The notes below the pieces were generated by a model. The model had not been told where the DNA came from. It worked only from the letters and a program-made list of their open reading frames with translations, and ran no database searches. 64,000 nt of DNA from Thamnidium elegans (Eukaryota > Mucoromycota > Mucoromycetes > Mucorales > Mucoraceae): NCBI GenBank assembly GCA_025201345.1, contig JAIXMG010000002.1:1240001-1304000 (forward strand). The letters are read 5' to 3'. This document shows, piece after piece, positions 35,819 through 48,623 of the stretch. Made by a program: the position numbers and the translations under genes. Numbering within the stretch: the stretch's first letter is position 1; each line of letters starts with the position of its first letter.

Positions 35819-36836
35819 TATTTTAATCTTTTTTTAATTCAAGGTGTAAAGAGAAAGAAGAAATAGAGAGAAAAAAAAATGTCGTGGGGGATTATAAATA
35901 GAACCATCCAATCTCTAGGAGTGACGTGTAAAATAAATAAAAATGACAAGGCTTTTTACAGGTCTAAACTCCACGACAGCAATTCAATTGATGTGCTTGA
36001 AACAAACCAATTCAATTCTTTTGACTGCAAGTAGGACAATTAGTTTTATTTGAAAAGTTGAATACAGTTACTGACGGATTTTTTAAATCTCAATTTTCGT
36101 ATTAAAAAAAAAGCCAAAATCCCATAACTACATAAGCGGTTGCGTTAGGAACGACATACAACTAAAAAGACTTTTTCTCTTCATAGTGCCATCCTAGATC
36201 CATATACCAAGTTCATTTGGTATATATATATCCTTTCTCTAAAAAAAAAAAAATGCGATCTTTCTTCCTTTGATTGATGGTAATTTAAAACGTACCATAT
36301 CCTATTATTCAACGCTCATTACTACTTCAAAATTGATATATTAGATTAAGTCAATCACCTGTCTTTCGTATAGTCAATAATCCTCAGCCACATATCTTCA
36401 TTTTCAAAATACATTCACTGTACCATTTGGTTACCTTTTTACCTTTATAACAAGAGCTGAAAAAAAGTAACACATAATAATTTAGCCGTGTGCTAGTTTA
36501 TGCCCGGTGTTTGCTTTAGGAAGAACTATATCCTTTTGTACGGACATAATGAAAAAAAATGCTAAAAAAAAAAAGCAGAATAATAAAAGAATACAAGTTA
36601 TATACTATTAATAAGCTCCTTTAAAAGTACACATATAAAAAAGATACGTACTGATGGCATACATTGTAAAGGAAAAGAGGAAGAATGACGACTTATCCAT
36701 TCTTAAAAAAAAAAAGATAGAATAAGTATGGCTTAGGCCGATAAAATGATTAGTGATCTATTTAATCATTTTTATGTACACTTGTTCTAAATACGAAAAA
36801 AGAGTAACGCGTTCTTTTTCTTTTTTGTTGTAATTT
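35819..36836. other. Intergenic between tropomyosin and P450 gene A
   Basis: About 1 kb of AT-rich DNA between the start of tropomyosin and the end of the P450 gene, both on the minus strand. No gene seen. Confidence 0.45.
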
Positions 36837-38711
36837 TTAATTATCGTATTCTGTAGGAAGCGAATTTGCTCGTTTTGTAAATTTCACTTTAAATGGTAAA
36901 GGCCAATTGTTTAAAGCGATATTAACTGTTGTTTCACTATCTGGCATACCATCAGAAGTAGGTTCAATACGACATCTAGCCATAATGGCAACATATGAAG
37001 AAAATAACTCTACTTCAGACAAATACGATCCAGGACAACCACGTCTATATATATATATAACATAATTTAGATTTTTTTTTAATTATAATATACTCTTAAT
37101 ATATGCTAACCTTCCCCAACCAAAATTAAAATGGTCTCGTTTCTCCACTCTACCATTAGCAGCAGCTTGCATTGTTCTTAAATTATCAAGATATCTTTCA
37201 GGAAAGAAAGCCTTTGGATTATTATAAAAAGTTGGGTTTCTGTGCATACTGTATAAATTGGGCATAAACATAGCGTCTTTGGGTATTACATAACCATCGA
37301 TTTCGACTATATATATATATATATAAATATTAAAATGTTGTATTCAGTACATATAAGCTCGATTATATAAACTCACTATCATGGTAGGCTTTTCGAGGAA
37401 GCCCAAAGACTAAATTAGGTCTAAATCTCATGCACTCTTTTATAAAGGATATACAGTAAGGGAGCTCTAACCTTTCTTTGAATAAAGGAAGTCGCTGGTG
37501 AGACCTAACAAATATGTCAATTTCATCAATCACTTTTAGTTGGATTTGAGGATAAACGCAAGTAAAGATAATAAACCACGATAGGTTAACTGAAATACTA
37601 TCAGTACCTGCACCAGTAAAATCAGCTAAGATTAAAAAAGTTAATAGACTTGCATATGTATGCTTTATAAAATGTACGTTACACGTCAAGACGATCCTTT
37701 CATCTTCAGTTGAGTCACAATTGTTTTCATCAAGAACTTTTATTAAATTTGTTCCTTCCCGTAGTCTTGCCTCTTGAATCATATACCGATAAAAAGTATT
37801 ATGATGTAATTTGATAAACTGTTTTGCACGAAACTTTTTACCCGAAAAAAAATCAATGACAGAAAAAGCAGGGAAAAAATCACACGTGTTTTTCGCTGAA
37901 CCAGCCAATATGACAGAAGATTTGTTGATTTCGCTCATCGTAATATAGTCAGGGTCTTGGAGTGATTCAAATCTTTTACCGAAATTTATCTTTGTTGCAA
38001 TATTCATACTAAAGAGATCCAAGTAATCAAAGGGGCAGACGCTACTCTCCTTTTCGGTACCTTCTATTAAATTATTCGCCAATTGGTCCGATTCTTGGTA
38101 AATAAAATCCATGTATTTTTCAATTTGTTTGGGCGCAAATGCGGCCGATGCTATTTAAGAAGAAAAGTTAGAAAAATATTATTTACATATTGTGTATGTA
38201 CATAATTTACTTTACCTATAGTCCTTGATTTTTTCCAATAACCATCTGGTTGAGAAAAGGCGATCCCCCTAAAGAAAGAAAAGTTAATTTAACCAGTTAC
38301 CAGACTTATAAAAAATACTTACTTTTCTCCAAGCGTATAATGATTGCGTACAAAATCTGTTTGAAATCTAAATGCTGATTTTGTTCCAAGGGAAGCAAAC
38401 AACTTATGCGCAAGTTTTGGTTCATTAATACTGACTATGGTTCGACTACCTACTTTTATTTTCAAGATAGGACCTAATTCGTCATGCCAATCCGCTATGG
38501 TTCTGTCTAACATGTTTCCTATAGAAAACAAATGACCAAAGATAGGGTAACATGATGGTGGTGATGGTATTTCCTTTGTTGCTTTTAAGCTTTTATTTTT
38601 CAAAGATCTCCTGATAGCTATATAAACGCACAGTAACACTGTTGCAGCGGCAATAGTACGCAGAGATGGTTTTTTAATGTTTATTCTAGGCAAAAACGCT
38701 ACGGATTCCAT
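36837..38711 (-). CDS. Cytochrome P450, tandem copy A
   Basis: Exons 38711-38323, 38268-38216, 38150-37683, 37625-37377, 37306-37111 and 37044-36837; 520 residues. An N-terminal anchor helix (about residues 17-34) is followed by PSPPSCYPIFGHLFSIG, the proline-rich hinge. The I-helix reads ADFTGAGTDSIS (oxygen-activation AGTDS), the K-helix ECMR fits ExxR, and the heme loop FNFGWGRRGCPGS places the thiolate at Cys455. All expected P450 elements are intact. Subfamily cannot be fixed; the overall look is close to zygomycete families such as CYP509. Substrate is unknown. It is about 2.7 kb from copy B with identical lengths for the four internal exons, so the pair arose by duplication. Confidence 0.93.
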
Positions 38712-41376
38712 TATTTAAAGCACTTTTTTTTATTTTTTTTTAAAAACAAAAGAGAACGAAAAGAGATATACGAAAAATGGAAATACATTTATGCAAGTTC
38801 AAGCATTCAGTAAAAACAAATAAATAGTTGTTAAAAATAGGGTCTGGTATAGTAACTACGATTAAAACTGACAATAAAAATAGGCGTGTACAAGACAAAA
38901 TAAGGCATATTTTGATGAGGCTTGTGCCTATTTATTTATTATTGATGGTGCCGTTCCTAGAGAAGGAGAAATAAAAATATATTGGTTTCTAACTGTGTTT
39001 AGTAACAACGAGAGGCTGTAAATATTAGACCCGAAAATACGATTCCAAAATAAATGGATGTATAAAGGACGTCTTAATATCATTTACATAAAGTGGTCTT
39101 CAGGCTCTTTTTTAATATATTTTATTGAGAATAAAGTATACTTACTGCCTTTATCACTAAACTACCATAAACGATCTTCCTTTTTTTTTAAAAAAATAAA
39201 AAATAAAAAATAAGAATACTAACGGGGTTTGATATGCTTAGTGCATTAACGCGGTAGTTGGCTTAGATTTTTTTTTTTTTACTCTTTCTCTATTTCCGTT
39301 CTATATAATTAACTGCCAATAAATATTTGTTTTATATTGACGTATTAACTTTGATTGCAGCAGGTTTAGTATTACATTATATTAGGTAGCAATAACTTCA
39401 AAATCGGAAAGTAATTCAATGAATCATATGTGTATAAGTATGTAGCGTATATACAGTTTTTTTAAATAATTATGCATCGAATAGAATACCCGTATGATAA
39501 GCTTTGATAATGTTTAGAACTACATAGTGTGCATTGATCATATCGACATCATGTTTTTTTTTTGTGTGTCCTGTGTTAGAAAGGTCATGACCGTGGTTAA
39601 GGCTTTTTTTTTCTGTTATGCCCTAAACCTAAAATAACGAAACCATTAGAGTTATAGCCATATTATCGTTTATAACTATGTGTACGTTTTATTCAAAAAA
39701 AAAAAAGAAAAGGAAAAAAAAAAAAAAAAAAAAAAAAAACTATATAATGAAAGTAGGGTCACTACTACTAAGACCGGTCGCATACCGACATCCTAATAGT
39801 AGTATATTCTCCTGCTTCTTACCAAAATGGGATATTTATTTCACGTATTTAACGAAAATACAAAAGCCCTTGCATAACATAAGAAACAAGGGTCTCCCTT
39901 TTTTCGGGCACCAATTATAAACTTGGATAAACCAATTTACTTTATCTTTTTATATCATGCTTTATTTTAATAAATGGCGAAAAACCTTTTTTTTATGTAG
40001 ATCAATTTTTATAGGCATTTACGCCTTTTTTCATAGAAGACTTTATACTTCTATTCTCACTACATAGTTTAATATACTAAAAAGAAATTATTTCCATAAA
40101 GTTAAAAATAGAAAATGCAAAAGCTCTAATATCCCACAAATGCTGACATAATTAGCGCATAGAACTTTAGAAAGAAGTTCTGTTATATATACAGATATTT
40201 GCAGATATGTTTGTATACTTTGTATACTTGTTTGTTTAATATTTTTGTAACTAATTAATAGTTATTGGATCATACAAAAAAAAAGTTTATTATTATTAAT
40301 GCAACTATTTTTTTTAAAAGAAAAATAATCAAACATATGTATATATTGACTGTTAATTACAGTATATGTATTTACTTAAATAAAGTTTACTTCTAGCGTA
40401 ACTCTGGGCAAATACAAAATCAAGGGACTAGGTTTTCAGCATGCACGCTGTAACGGTATAGTTACTAAATCAAAAAGTATACCATAGTAACAAAAAAAAA
40501 AAAAAAAAAAAAAAAAATGGAACCTAGAGATATTTAGATCGAGTTATTTTTCTGTGTGTAAATAATTTGACTATAATTTATTCTAGACATATTTTTACGT
40601 TTATCATTTTTTGTGGCGATCATCTTTTTCTGTTAGGATACGAGAAAAAAAAAGCAGGGATGTTTCTCTCACACGTCCTATTAATAAGTGGCAAAAGGAG
40701 AAATCCGGACTTCGCTAGTATAAAATCAATTCTTATATCTGACGAAGCTGACATACTAAAGGGGTGAAGGGGCGGGGGCAGCTTACTACAGAGTTCTGTT
40801 TCTTTGATCAGTTTAGGATACTACTATAGCTGTGATTACTTGTGGCTGTTGCTACATAAAATAACGGAGACTTCTTCTTTTAAATCGAGCAACTAAATGA
40901 GGGTTTGATACACATAGCGCATATATTGATTCTATTAACATTCTTCTGATAGAATAAGTTTTTGTATGTATGTAACATAAAATGACACAACGCACTTACA
41001 TTTGATATTTACTGGTTAGAGAAAAATATTTAACTTGGACGGTATTAGTAATAAATATATACTTTTCTATTGTAATCCTAGATCATAATACCCCCTTCTC
41101 ACCAAAACACAAATTCCGGGTTTAAAGTATTGCATACTTTGCAGTAATATATAAAAAACGTCATTTACTTATGATTGGGGTAAGGGCTATATTTAACGTT
41201 GTATTAAAAGAAAACGTAAGTATACATAATTTTTTATATGTATATGCTTGGTGTGACCTAAAATCTAAAGAGTAGATTGAGTTACCTCAAATAATATGTA
41301 AAAATAATAGTTTTTTAAATTCAAAAAGAAAAAAATAAAGATAATTATAACTTTTATTATTACATATTAAGTTTTA
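38712..41376. other. 2.7-kb spacer between the P450 copies
   Basis: AT-rich DNA with A runs (39720-39740, 40494-40517) and no recognisable gene or transposase fragment. It must contain the promoter of copy A at the left end. Confidence 0.45.
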
Positions 41377-43282
41377 TTAAATAAGAGAATCGGGTCGTTT
41401 GGTAAACTTGACTTTGAATTTACGAGGCCAATTACTAAAACCAACTTGTGCCACTCTGTCGATATCTGGCATCCCTTCATCTGTAGGGACAATAAAACAT
41501 TTAGCCAATACTGAAATAAATGTTGAAAATATTTCTATTTCAGATAAGTGTGCTCCCGGGCATTTACGTCTATTCATTCATAATTTTATTATTACTATTG
41601 TTTTTTAAAATAAAAATCCCGTCCCCCTTATTTTTTTGTATATTACCTTCCCCAACCAAAACTAAAATGATCTCGGTTTTCTACACTTCCATTAAGAGCT
41701 GCTTGCATAGTTGATGGATTCCCCATAAATCTTTCTGGAATAAACATATCCGGGTTATGATAAAAATCAGGATCATGATTAATACCGTATAAGTTTGCAA
41801 TTAGAATTGTTCCTTTAGGTATTAAATAACCATCCAATTCAACTAGAAAACCGAATTAAAACAATACACTCTATTTTACTATATATAATTTTTTACCATC
41901 TTCACGAACTGCTCTTGGACCTCCAAAGGGTGAGTTAGGTCTATATCTCATACATTCTTTCATGACAGATATACAGTAAGGGAGTTGTAATCTTTCTTTA
42001 AATAAAGGAAGACGTCCGTTGAGTCTAATAAAGGAATCAATTTCGGCCGATGCCATTTTTTGTACTTCCGGGTGATGGCACATAATTATAATATTCCATG
42101 ATAAAACAACAGAAATGTTATCGACTCCAGCAATAACTATATCAGCTAATAATAATAAAAGGACAAACAGGAGTAATGGTTAGATTTTAGTCACAAATTA
42201 ATACATATGTACATATAACTTACAGATCAAGGCAACTTTTTCTTCATCTGATAAATCAAAACTTTTTCCGTCAAGAGTTTTTACCATGTTTATTCCTTCT
42301 GCCTCACTAGCATCGTCAATTAACTTTTGAAAAATAGGATTCCGTTTCATTTCAATAAATTGCTTCATTTTGGATTGAGTTCCGTAAAAATATTGAGCGA
42401 TGGAAACAGCTGGTAGATAATCTTGTAAGTTATTCGTTACACTTCCGAACAGCACTACATCCTTTGCTATACTACAAAGTGTTCTATATTCGGGATTTTT
42501 TTGCGACTGAAACCTTTTACCAAAGGTTATATTTGTAACTGTATTAAGGGCGTAGAAATCCAAATAATCAAAGGGTACAATTCCATCATTTTCTATACTA
42601 GAATCAAGTACAGTATCTACAAATATACTTGACTCTTTATAAATTATATCTGTATATTTATCAATTTCCTTTGGCGATAGCAAAGATAACGCTATAAAAA
42701 AATCATTACCATGTAAGTTATAATGTCTAGATTTTTTTATTTTATCATTCTTACCCACAGCTCTTGAATCTTTCCAACTACCATCAGGCTGTGCAAATAC
42801 AAGTCCTCTAAAAAAAAACAAGTTTGATCAGTTAATTTTAAAAATGTATACTTGCATATACATAAAATAACCTACTTTCCGTTCATACTATAGTGACCAC
42901 CTAAAAAGCTTGGCTGATATCTAAAAGATGATTTGGATCCAAGTGAGGCCAATAGTTTATGAGCCAACTTTGGTTCACTAATACTGATCCATCTTAAAAC
43001 ACCCAACTGAAGTTGCAATATAGGACCCAATTCATTATGCCAAGTCGCTATGGTTCTATCCGGCTCATCGCCTAAAGAAAGTAAATGACCAACGATTGGA
43101 TAAGAAAATCTGGGTGTTGGAATTTCTTTTTGATTTTTGCTGTATTTTTTAGTAGAGTTTTTAATAGATATATAAGTATATAATAATGCAGTAGCGGCTG
43201 CGATAATTGACAGACGCTTTTTGTGAGGTTCAATCCTAGTTAACAATGTAACAGAATTTAAATAAATTTCATTCAGGTTCAT
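41377..43282 (-). CDS. Cytochrome P450, tandem copy B
   Basis: Exons 43282-42876, 42807-42755, 42691-42224, 42145-41897, 41842-41647 and 41569-41377; 521 residues. The layout matches copy A: anchor helix near residues 25-40, hinge PTPRFSYPIVGHLLSLG, WHNELGPILQLQLGVLRW, I-helix SDIVIAGVDNISV, K-helix KECMRYRPN (ExxR) and heme loop FSFGWGRRKCPGAH with Cys461 as ligand. The I-helix AGVDN differs from AGTDS in copy A, replacing the conserved threonine, which can change oxygen activation or substrate range. Internal exons of 53, 468, 249 and 196 nt are the same lengths as in copy A. It looks functional. Confidence 0.93.
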
Positions 43283-43850
43283 TATGGGGGGATTTTTTTA
43301 GAGGAAGAAAAAAAGAAAGGAGAAGTAAAATTTCTAATAGTAAGAAGTATTCATGCTTTTTATAACTTACGTTATCATCCTGCCTTGTTATGCGCAACTA
43401 AAACAAAAAACCCCCAGTAGGGTCTAATACATATTTCCCCCCTTCCAATGTCTTTTTTTTTCCAGCATATGATTTGGACAACGATAAAAATGGCATGTAA
43501 CTGTAAACATTTAGGAGAACTAAGAGCTAAGGGGGCTAAATTTGCAGCGTGAATTGCTTATACATAGTCACTATAATTGTGGCAAAAAAAAAAGAAGATC
43601 GTATTATTAAAATTAATTTATGTAGTCATAAACATTGTTCGATAACCTTTTTGTATTTATTTCTTACTGATTTATCAGTACAGATGATTCAGTCTATTTT
43701 TTTTTTTTTTTTTTACTACTGTGGTTGATCTAGATTACTTTTAGTAACCTATTTTGCTTAGTGCATTAGGTTGACGACGGTCAATAAAATTCTATTATAC
43801 AACTCCGCCGACTGGAGTTTCGTAAATCATTATTTCCTAGTAAACTCAAC
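43283..43850. other. Upstream region of P450 copy B
   Basis: About 570 bp with A/T runs; expected to hold the promoter of the minus-strand P450. No gene seen. Confidence 0.4.
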
Positions 43851-44811
43851 ATGCCAACTTCAAAATCTGTTAAATACACCGGTGGACCATATAATAAGCG
43901 TGAAGACGGAAAATATTGGGGAATTTTTTATCTTAAAAAAGCGGGACTTATTTTGACTTCCATCGCTCAGGCTGTCAATCGTATTGAAAAAAGAGATACA
44001 CCTGAGCCACCTGTAATAATAGAAGGTAGGTCAGAAAGATTTTGAAGAGACACGATAAGAAGGGAACCTTTTGCTTCTTACAAAGATCTGAAGACGTAAT
44101 TTACCCGCATAGACATCAACGTTTGCAGAAACACGGTAATCGCTGCTGTCAAGCGTCTAGACTTTCATTCTTTTCGGGCAGCATCTATATAATTGCGTCA
44201 CTTCAATAACTTGTTACACTAATACTTTACTATTACATTAATCTCGTCGATATATAGAATAGTAATAAGATCTAAGTAATATGTAGCTAATATTACATTT
44301 GTGTATAGTTTTGTGTAAAACTATGTATAAATTATATTACTGTATATTACTTGAATACAACAGCCGGTGCAGTTGATCCTGAAGCAGTTTATAAGCAGGT
44401 ATCAAAACATGCTTACTACAGGATTAAGAAACTTTTTCTTGATTTTGAAGAATCAAATGATACGATTCCGTTCTGGGGTGATCTCGATCTTTCGACAAAA
44501 AAAAGAAACTTATAGCTTTAACGAAATCAATGGCAAGCTCGATTGGAGCAAAGAAACTTGTCGCTTGCCAAGACGATTAGGCTATAAGTTTTATTGTAGA
44601 AAAAGCATACCAAAATAAATTGCATTACATCAACAATAAAAGGGTAATATAAGCGAATAGTTTTAATAATATTAAACAAACTTAAAATACTAGGATGCAA
44701 AAAAAGGAAAGAATGTCGCTGACACTACAAACGATAGTGATGAAAATACCAGAACATCGGTCAAAAGACGCCAATTGGTAGTTTTTGACGATGAAGATGA
44801 TGAACAGTAGC
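43851..44811 (+). pseudogene. Probably decayed gene of unknown family
   Basis: Three coding-like pieces: 43851-44030 (MPTSKSVKYTGGPYNKREDG, KYWGIFYLKKAGLILTSIAQ), about 44366-44618 (GAVDPEAVYKQVSKHAYYRI, KKLFLDFEESNDTIPFWGDL, then KETYSFNEINGKLDWSKETC) and about 44695-44809 (acidic VVFDDEDDEQ end). The middle piece changes frame at an A8 run near 44500; one base fewer would keep it open. The first two pieces can be joined by GT/AG sites, but that intron would be about 335 nt. I recognise no family. It may be a real gene with a sequencing or alternative-splicing quirk, or a pseudogene. Confidence 0.4.
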
Positions 44812-45229
44812 TTTTTTTTATATATATTTATTGCCAATAAAACGTATTTCCCCCCCCCCCCTGAAAATGTACAACTGAAAACCACCCTGAAGATTTTCAG
44901 TAAATTCAGTGAAAGTTTTCCACAGTGAATATCATCTTTTCGGTTAATCGAGTATATTAACCCTTTTTAATTATTAGGTCTTGATGAACGAAATAGTTGC
45001 CTTATTTTAATATAAGCTGAATAAGCGAAAGGAGCAATTAATTTACTTTTCTTTTATTATACAGTATTAGTACTATTTTAACTTTTTTAAAAGAAAAGAC
45101 GCTGTAAAAAATGTAAAAAAAAAATATATATATATTTATGTAAAAAAAAAATTAAATAATGCAACGAAATAAGTAATGGGGATAATATAAAAAAAGGCGG
45201 ATGAGATAAAAAAAAAGGTACAGTATGAC
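44812..45229. other. Short intergenic stretch
   Basis: AT-rich DNA containing a C10 run near 44850 and the expected 3' UTR of the UPF0014 gene. No gene seen. Confidence 0.4.
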
Positions 45230-46649
45230 CTAGTTATCCAACAAAGGTCTACGTTGTTGATCATCGTCTTCAGTTGTAGGGGAATCATCTAATAAATCAT
45301 AATCATTCTTCTTTTTGTTTCTAAAGTGTAAACAGCAAAATACATATACAACTGATTCCCAAGTATTTATAATAGCTGTCTTAATATCATGGAATAAACT
45401 TGCTTGTCCATCGATAATCTTTTCTGGTCTAAGTCTATGGCGACTATCAATTAAAACAGCAACACAAGACTACAAATAAAAGACAGTAAATATTTGACAT
45501 CAATAGGTTAAATTAAGGGCTTACCACAACAGCATAAAGAACACCTAAAGCGGTACTAGCAGAAATCATAAACATGATAATTTGCTGGTACATGACAGCA
45601 TCTTTCATTGGAGTTCCGGATATTAATTGACCGGTCATCCTAAATAGGGTCAAATTAATACATTACACTCTAGAGTGTTACTTGTTTCGTAAATCTTACA
45701 TTCCCGGAATAGCAATTAAACCAATGACAGACATTTGATTAATTGTGGGCAACATGGCTAATCGTACGGCTTCAATAGCAATGGATTGACCTGCTTCCCA
45801 CCGACTAGCACCGAACGATAAATATGTTTCAATTTGTTCCTTACGAGTACCAGCACTAGATAAGCAACTACTGATTGCAACAGCCATACCACTCATAGCA
45901 TTACCTAATAACATACCCATTGTTGGGATAAATATCTCTGGTGTCCAAAATGGATCCTGTCCCATTGCAAAGCGGGCGCCAACAATACCTACCACAAGTG
46001 TAGACACACCAGATGATATTAATACAGAAAGAAACTATCAAAAAAAAAAAAAAATTTAAAATCTTACATATAATTTTTCATTTCATTTTACTTACCATGC
46101 CTTTATATGTTTGTTTAGATTTGTTGTAAACAGTTTCATATGCTCCAAGGAAGATTAAAACAACTGGTGTATATTAAAAAAAAAACGGTAAGTTTCGGGA
46201 ATACATAATAAGCTATATATATATATATATTAAACTTTACAGGTCATTAGCATTACAAGTGCCGGATGTCTAGTTTTAAAAACGTCTTCTAATACAAAAC
46301 CCTATATAAGGAAGTATACAGACTAATCAGTATACTCTGTTGGTCGGACATGTTATTTATTTTTTTTACCATTAAAGTTAATTGGATCAAACATCGAATG
46401 GCAGCAATAATCAAAGTTTTTTCAAGTTGCAATCCCAATACCAGAGAAATACCGCCTGTACATATTCGTTTTGTGAATTAGGTACAGAATGAATATATTA
46501 CTATTTTTTTTTTTTTTACCATTGACTAGGATAAAAGAAGAAGCGATAGCAACATTAACCCAGGTTAAAGCGGGAGCAGAACTATGGCCCGGAGCTTGTT
46601 CTGCAGATACAGTAACATTTGTTGCCAACTCTAGCAAAACTTTATCCAT
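45230..46649 (-). CDS. UPF0014/FetB-type integral membrane protein (ABC permease-like)
   Basis: Exons 46649-46520, 46455-46370, 46301-46241, 46163-46096, 46034-45700, 45639-45525 and 45469-45230; 344 residues. Text in order: ISLVLGLQLEKTLIIAAIRC, TRHPALVMLMT, PTMGMLLGNAMSGMAVAISS, QIETYLSFGASRWEAGQSIA, LPTINQMSVIGLIAIPGMMT, GQLISGTPMKDAVMYQQIIM. The block MLLGNAM...E..LS.GA...A.......R.A..PT.......GL..IPGMM.G....G is the UPF0014 signature, shared with bacterial FetB (iron/metal export permease) and plant ALS3/STAR2. About seven hydrophobic helices are visible. The C-terminal ~70 residues are hydrophilic, with CC and acidic DDSPTTEDDQQ text, not part of the bacterial core. Known partners are FetA/STAR1 ATPases; none is in this window. 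Transport substrate is unknown here. Confidence 0.88.
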
Positions 46650-46873
46650 TTTTCGTTTTTAAAATAAAAGAAAAAAAAAAAGGCAGTAAACCTTAGGCGG
46701 CATTTCGGTTTTATTGTTGAAACCCACATATTTTTTTCAAGTTCAGAAGACGAAAAAAAAAAAATCATTTGTGAAGGCTTTTTGTTTGAGATATATCGTA
46801 AAGTCTTGCGGTCAAAACAAGACTTATACTAAAAGTAATAAATAGGGACACGTTTGTAAGTGAAAAGGGTACT

Positions 46874-48257
46874 TTATTTTTTATGGCTAAGGATATGAAT
46901 AAACATAGCCAACTGAATAACAATAAAAAATCTAAAGAAGCGCCATACTAAATAAAAACTATCAAAAGGTACTTGAACAATACGATTCAACATGCCAGTA
47001 GGTTGATGTTGAACCATCATTGTATTATTAGTAAATCTTTTACGATAAGGCTCTACAGGAACAATTAAGCTATCGTCAATCTTTAAACTAGGATAAATAA
47101 CTAAATCTTGTCTAGGGTTTCTATGGTTTCTTCTTGGAGATGCAACATCAGCAACAACAATCATGTTATCTTGTTCAAAGTTTAATGATCGGGGTTTATT
47201 TTTATCGTTAGTAGAAGCCAATTGTAATTCAGAATGTAAACTGCTATTCTTCATCAGATGTTGGGGCAAACGATAATCCTCATCATCTTCTTCTTCATCA
47301 GAAGAACTAGTAATTAAACTTGGTATTTGTTGTTGATGATGATGACAATCATTTGTCAAGTTTAATCTATATTCTTCAATAAGGCCTGTTAATTGATGTA
47401 TATGACTTTCTTGATATCTAAATCTATCTTCAAGTTGAGCTATTTGATCTTTTGTTTGTTGAACATGAGTAAATTGTGATTGTAACTCTTTTAATTCGAT
47501 AATAGTATCATGAAATTGATTTTGAATGTTGTCTTTTGCTTTAAATAATTGTTGATTTTGACCCATCATATGTTCAATTTTATTTGATAATTCATTGTAG
47601 TCACTAGTTGTATCTTCATTACTAACAATATCAATTTCCTTTACAATCATCTTTTTTACATAGTCTTGACGATAATCTTCATATTGTTGAATTTTCTCGT
47701 AAGCTTGTTCTAATGATTGATAAAGTTCATTAACTTGAACTGTTAATTTTTGTTGACTAGTAACATTTTGTCGGCTGATTTTTTCTTTTGAATCTAATGT
47801 GGCTTCATATTTCTTTAATAATTCAGCATTTTGTGTTTCAAGGTGATGAATAGTATGTTGATTATCTTGTAATTTATGTTTATAAATTTCATTAGATTCT
47901 TGTTGATGAACATTAAATTCATCTTGCAAGTTATTATACTTTTGCTCAAGTACTGCGTTATTTTCTAATAAAGTTTTACCAACTTCTGCTGCCAGTTTAA
48001 GATCTACATTATTTATATAATTAACAACAACTCATTTAATATAAATATATAAATATACCTTTCTCCTTTTCTAAAAGAGAATTAAATGTAGTTTTAAAAA
48101 TACTCTTTAATTCATAAGGTGATCTTTCAGTAACCCATGCGTAAGAAGAAGCAACTGAAAATGTAGGTGAAGCAGGTTCGCGAAGACTGTTATTAGTTTT
48201 CATAAAATGTTTGTTTAATAAACCATTGGTATTAATATTTAAAGTTTTAGTGGACAT
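46874..48257 (-). CDS. Tail-anchored coiled-coil protein with CC1-box-like motif (putative dynein adaptor)
   Basis: Exons 48257-48059 and 48003-46874; 442 residues. Residues 1-65 are polar (MSTKTLNINTNGLLNKHFMK, SYAWVTERSPYELKSIF). At the exon junction the chain reads EKDLKLAAEVGKTLLENNAV, which resembles the CC1 box (AAxxG followed by LLe.N) of BICD, BICDR, HAP1/TRAK and Spindly adaptors that bind dynein light intermediate chain. It is followed by about 190 residues of coiled coil (LEQKYNNLQDEFNVHQQESN and on). An acidic/serine linker (SSDEEEDDEDYRLP) and a single C-terminal hydrophobic segment (FRFFIVIQLAMFIHIL) end the protein with SHKK. The end fits a tail-anchored protein of the ER, nuclear envelope or another organelle. 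The gene is intact. The role as a cargo-linked dynein adaptor is inference. Confidence 0.8.
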
Positions 48258-48623
48258 TAGTATTTATATTTTTTAAAAAGAAGGAAAGGAGATATGTTAA
48301 ATTGAAATAATAAAAAGAAAGGAAAGAATATATATGAGAAGAGGGAGGACGGGAGGAAAAAAGGTGTATAAAGAAGAAAGGGACAACATAAGCCAAAAAG
48401 TCATTTAAATACATTTAATCGGAACCTGTTGGAGATACGTTGTACAAATATGTAATGTTACAAGTCATAGGAACAACTTTAGGTAACACATCTATCCCCA
48501 CCCATTTATTTTCATGCTCAATTCTCACCCAGTAACACAGTCACCTTTTTTTTTTTTTTTTTTTGTGACATATTAAGCTAAAGATATTTTTTTTAAAAAA
48601 AGGTATTTTTAATATAGCATACA

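Noticed and set aside
39236..43770. Shared 14-mer TGCTTAGTGCATTA upstream of both P450 genes
   Set aside because: Flanking sequence does not align and such matches are expected by chance in AT-rich DNA of this size.
45230..46649. V-ATPase proteolipid subunit
   Set aside because: The first hydrophobic pieces suggested it, but the spliced sequence carries the UPF0014/FetB block and no proteolipid Glu motif.
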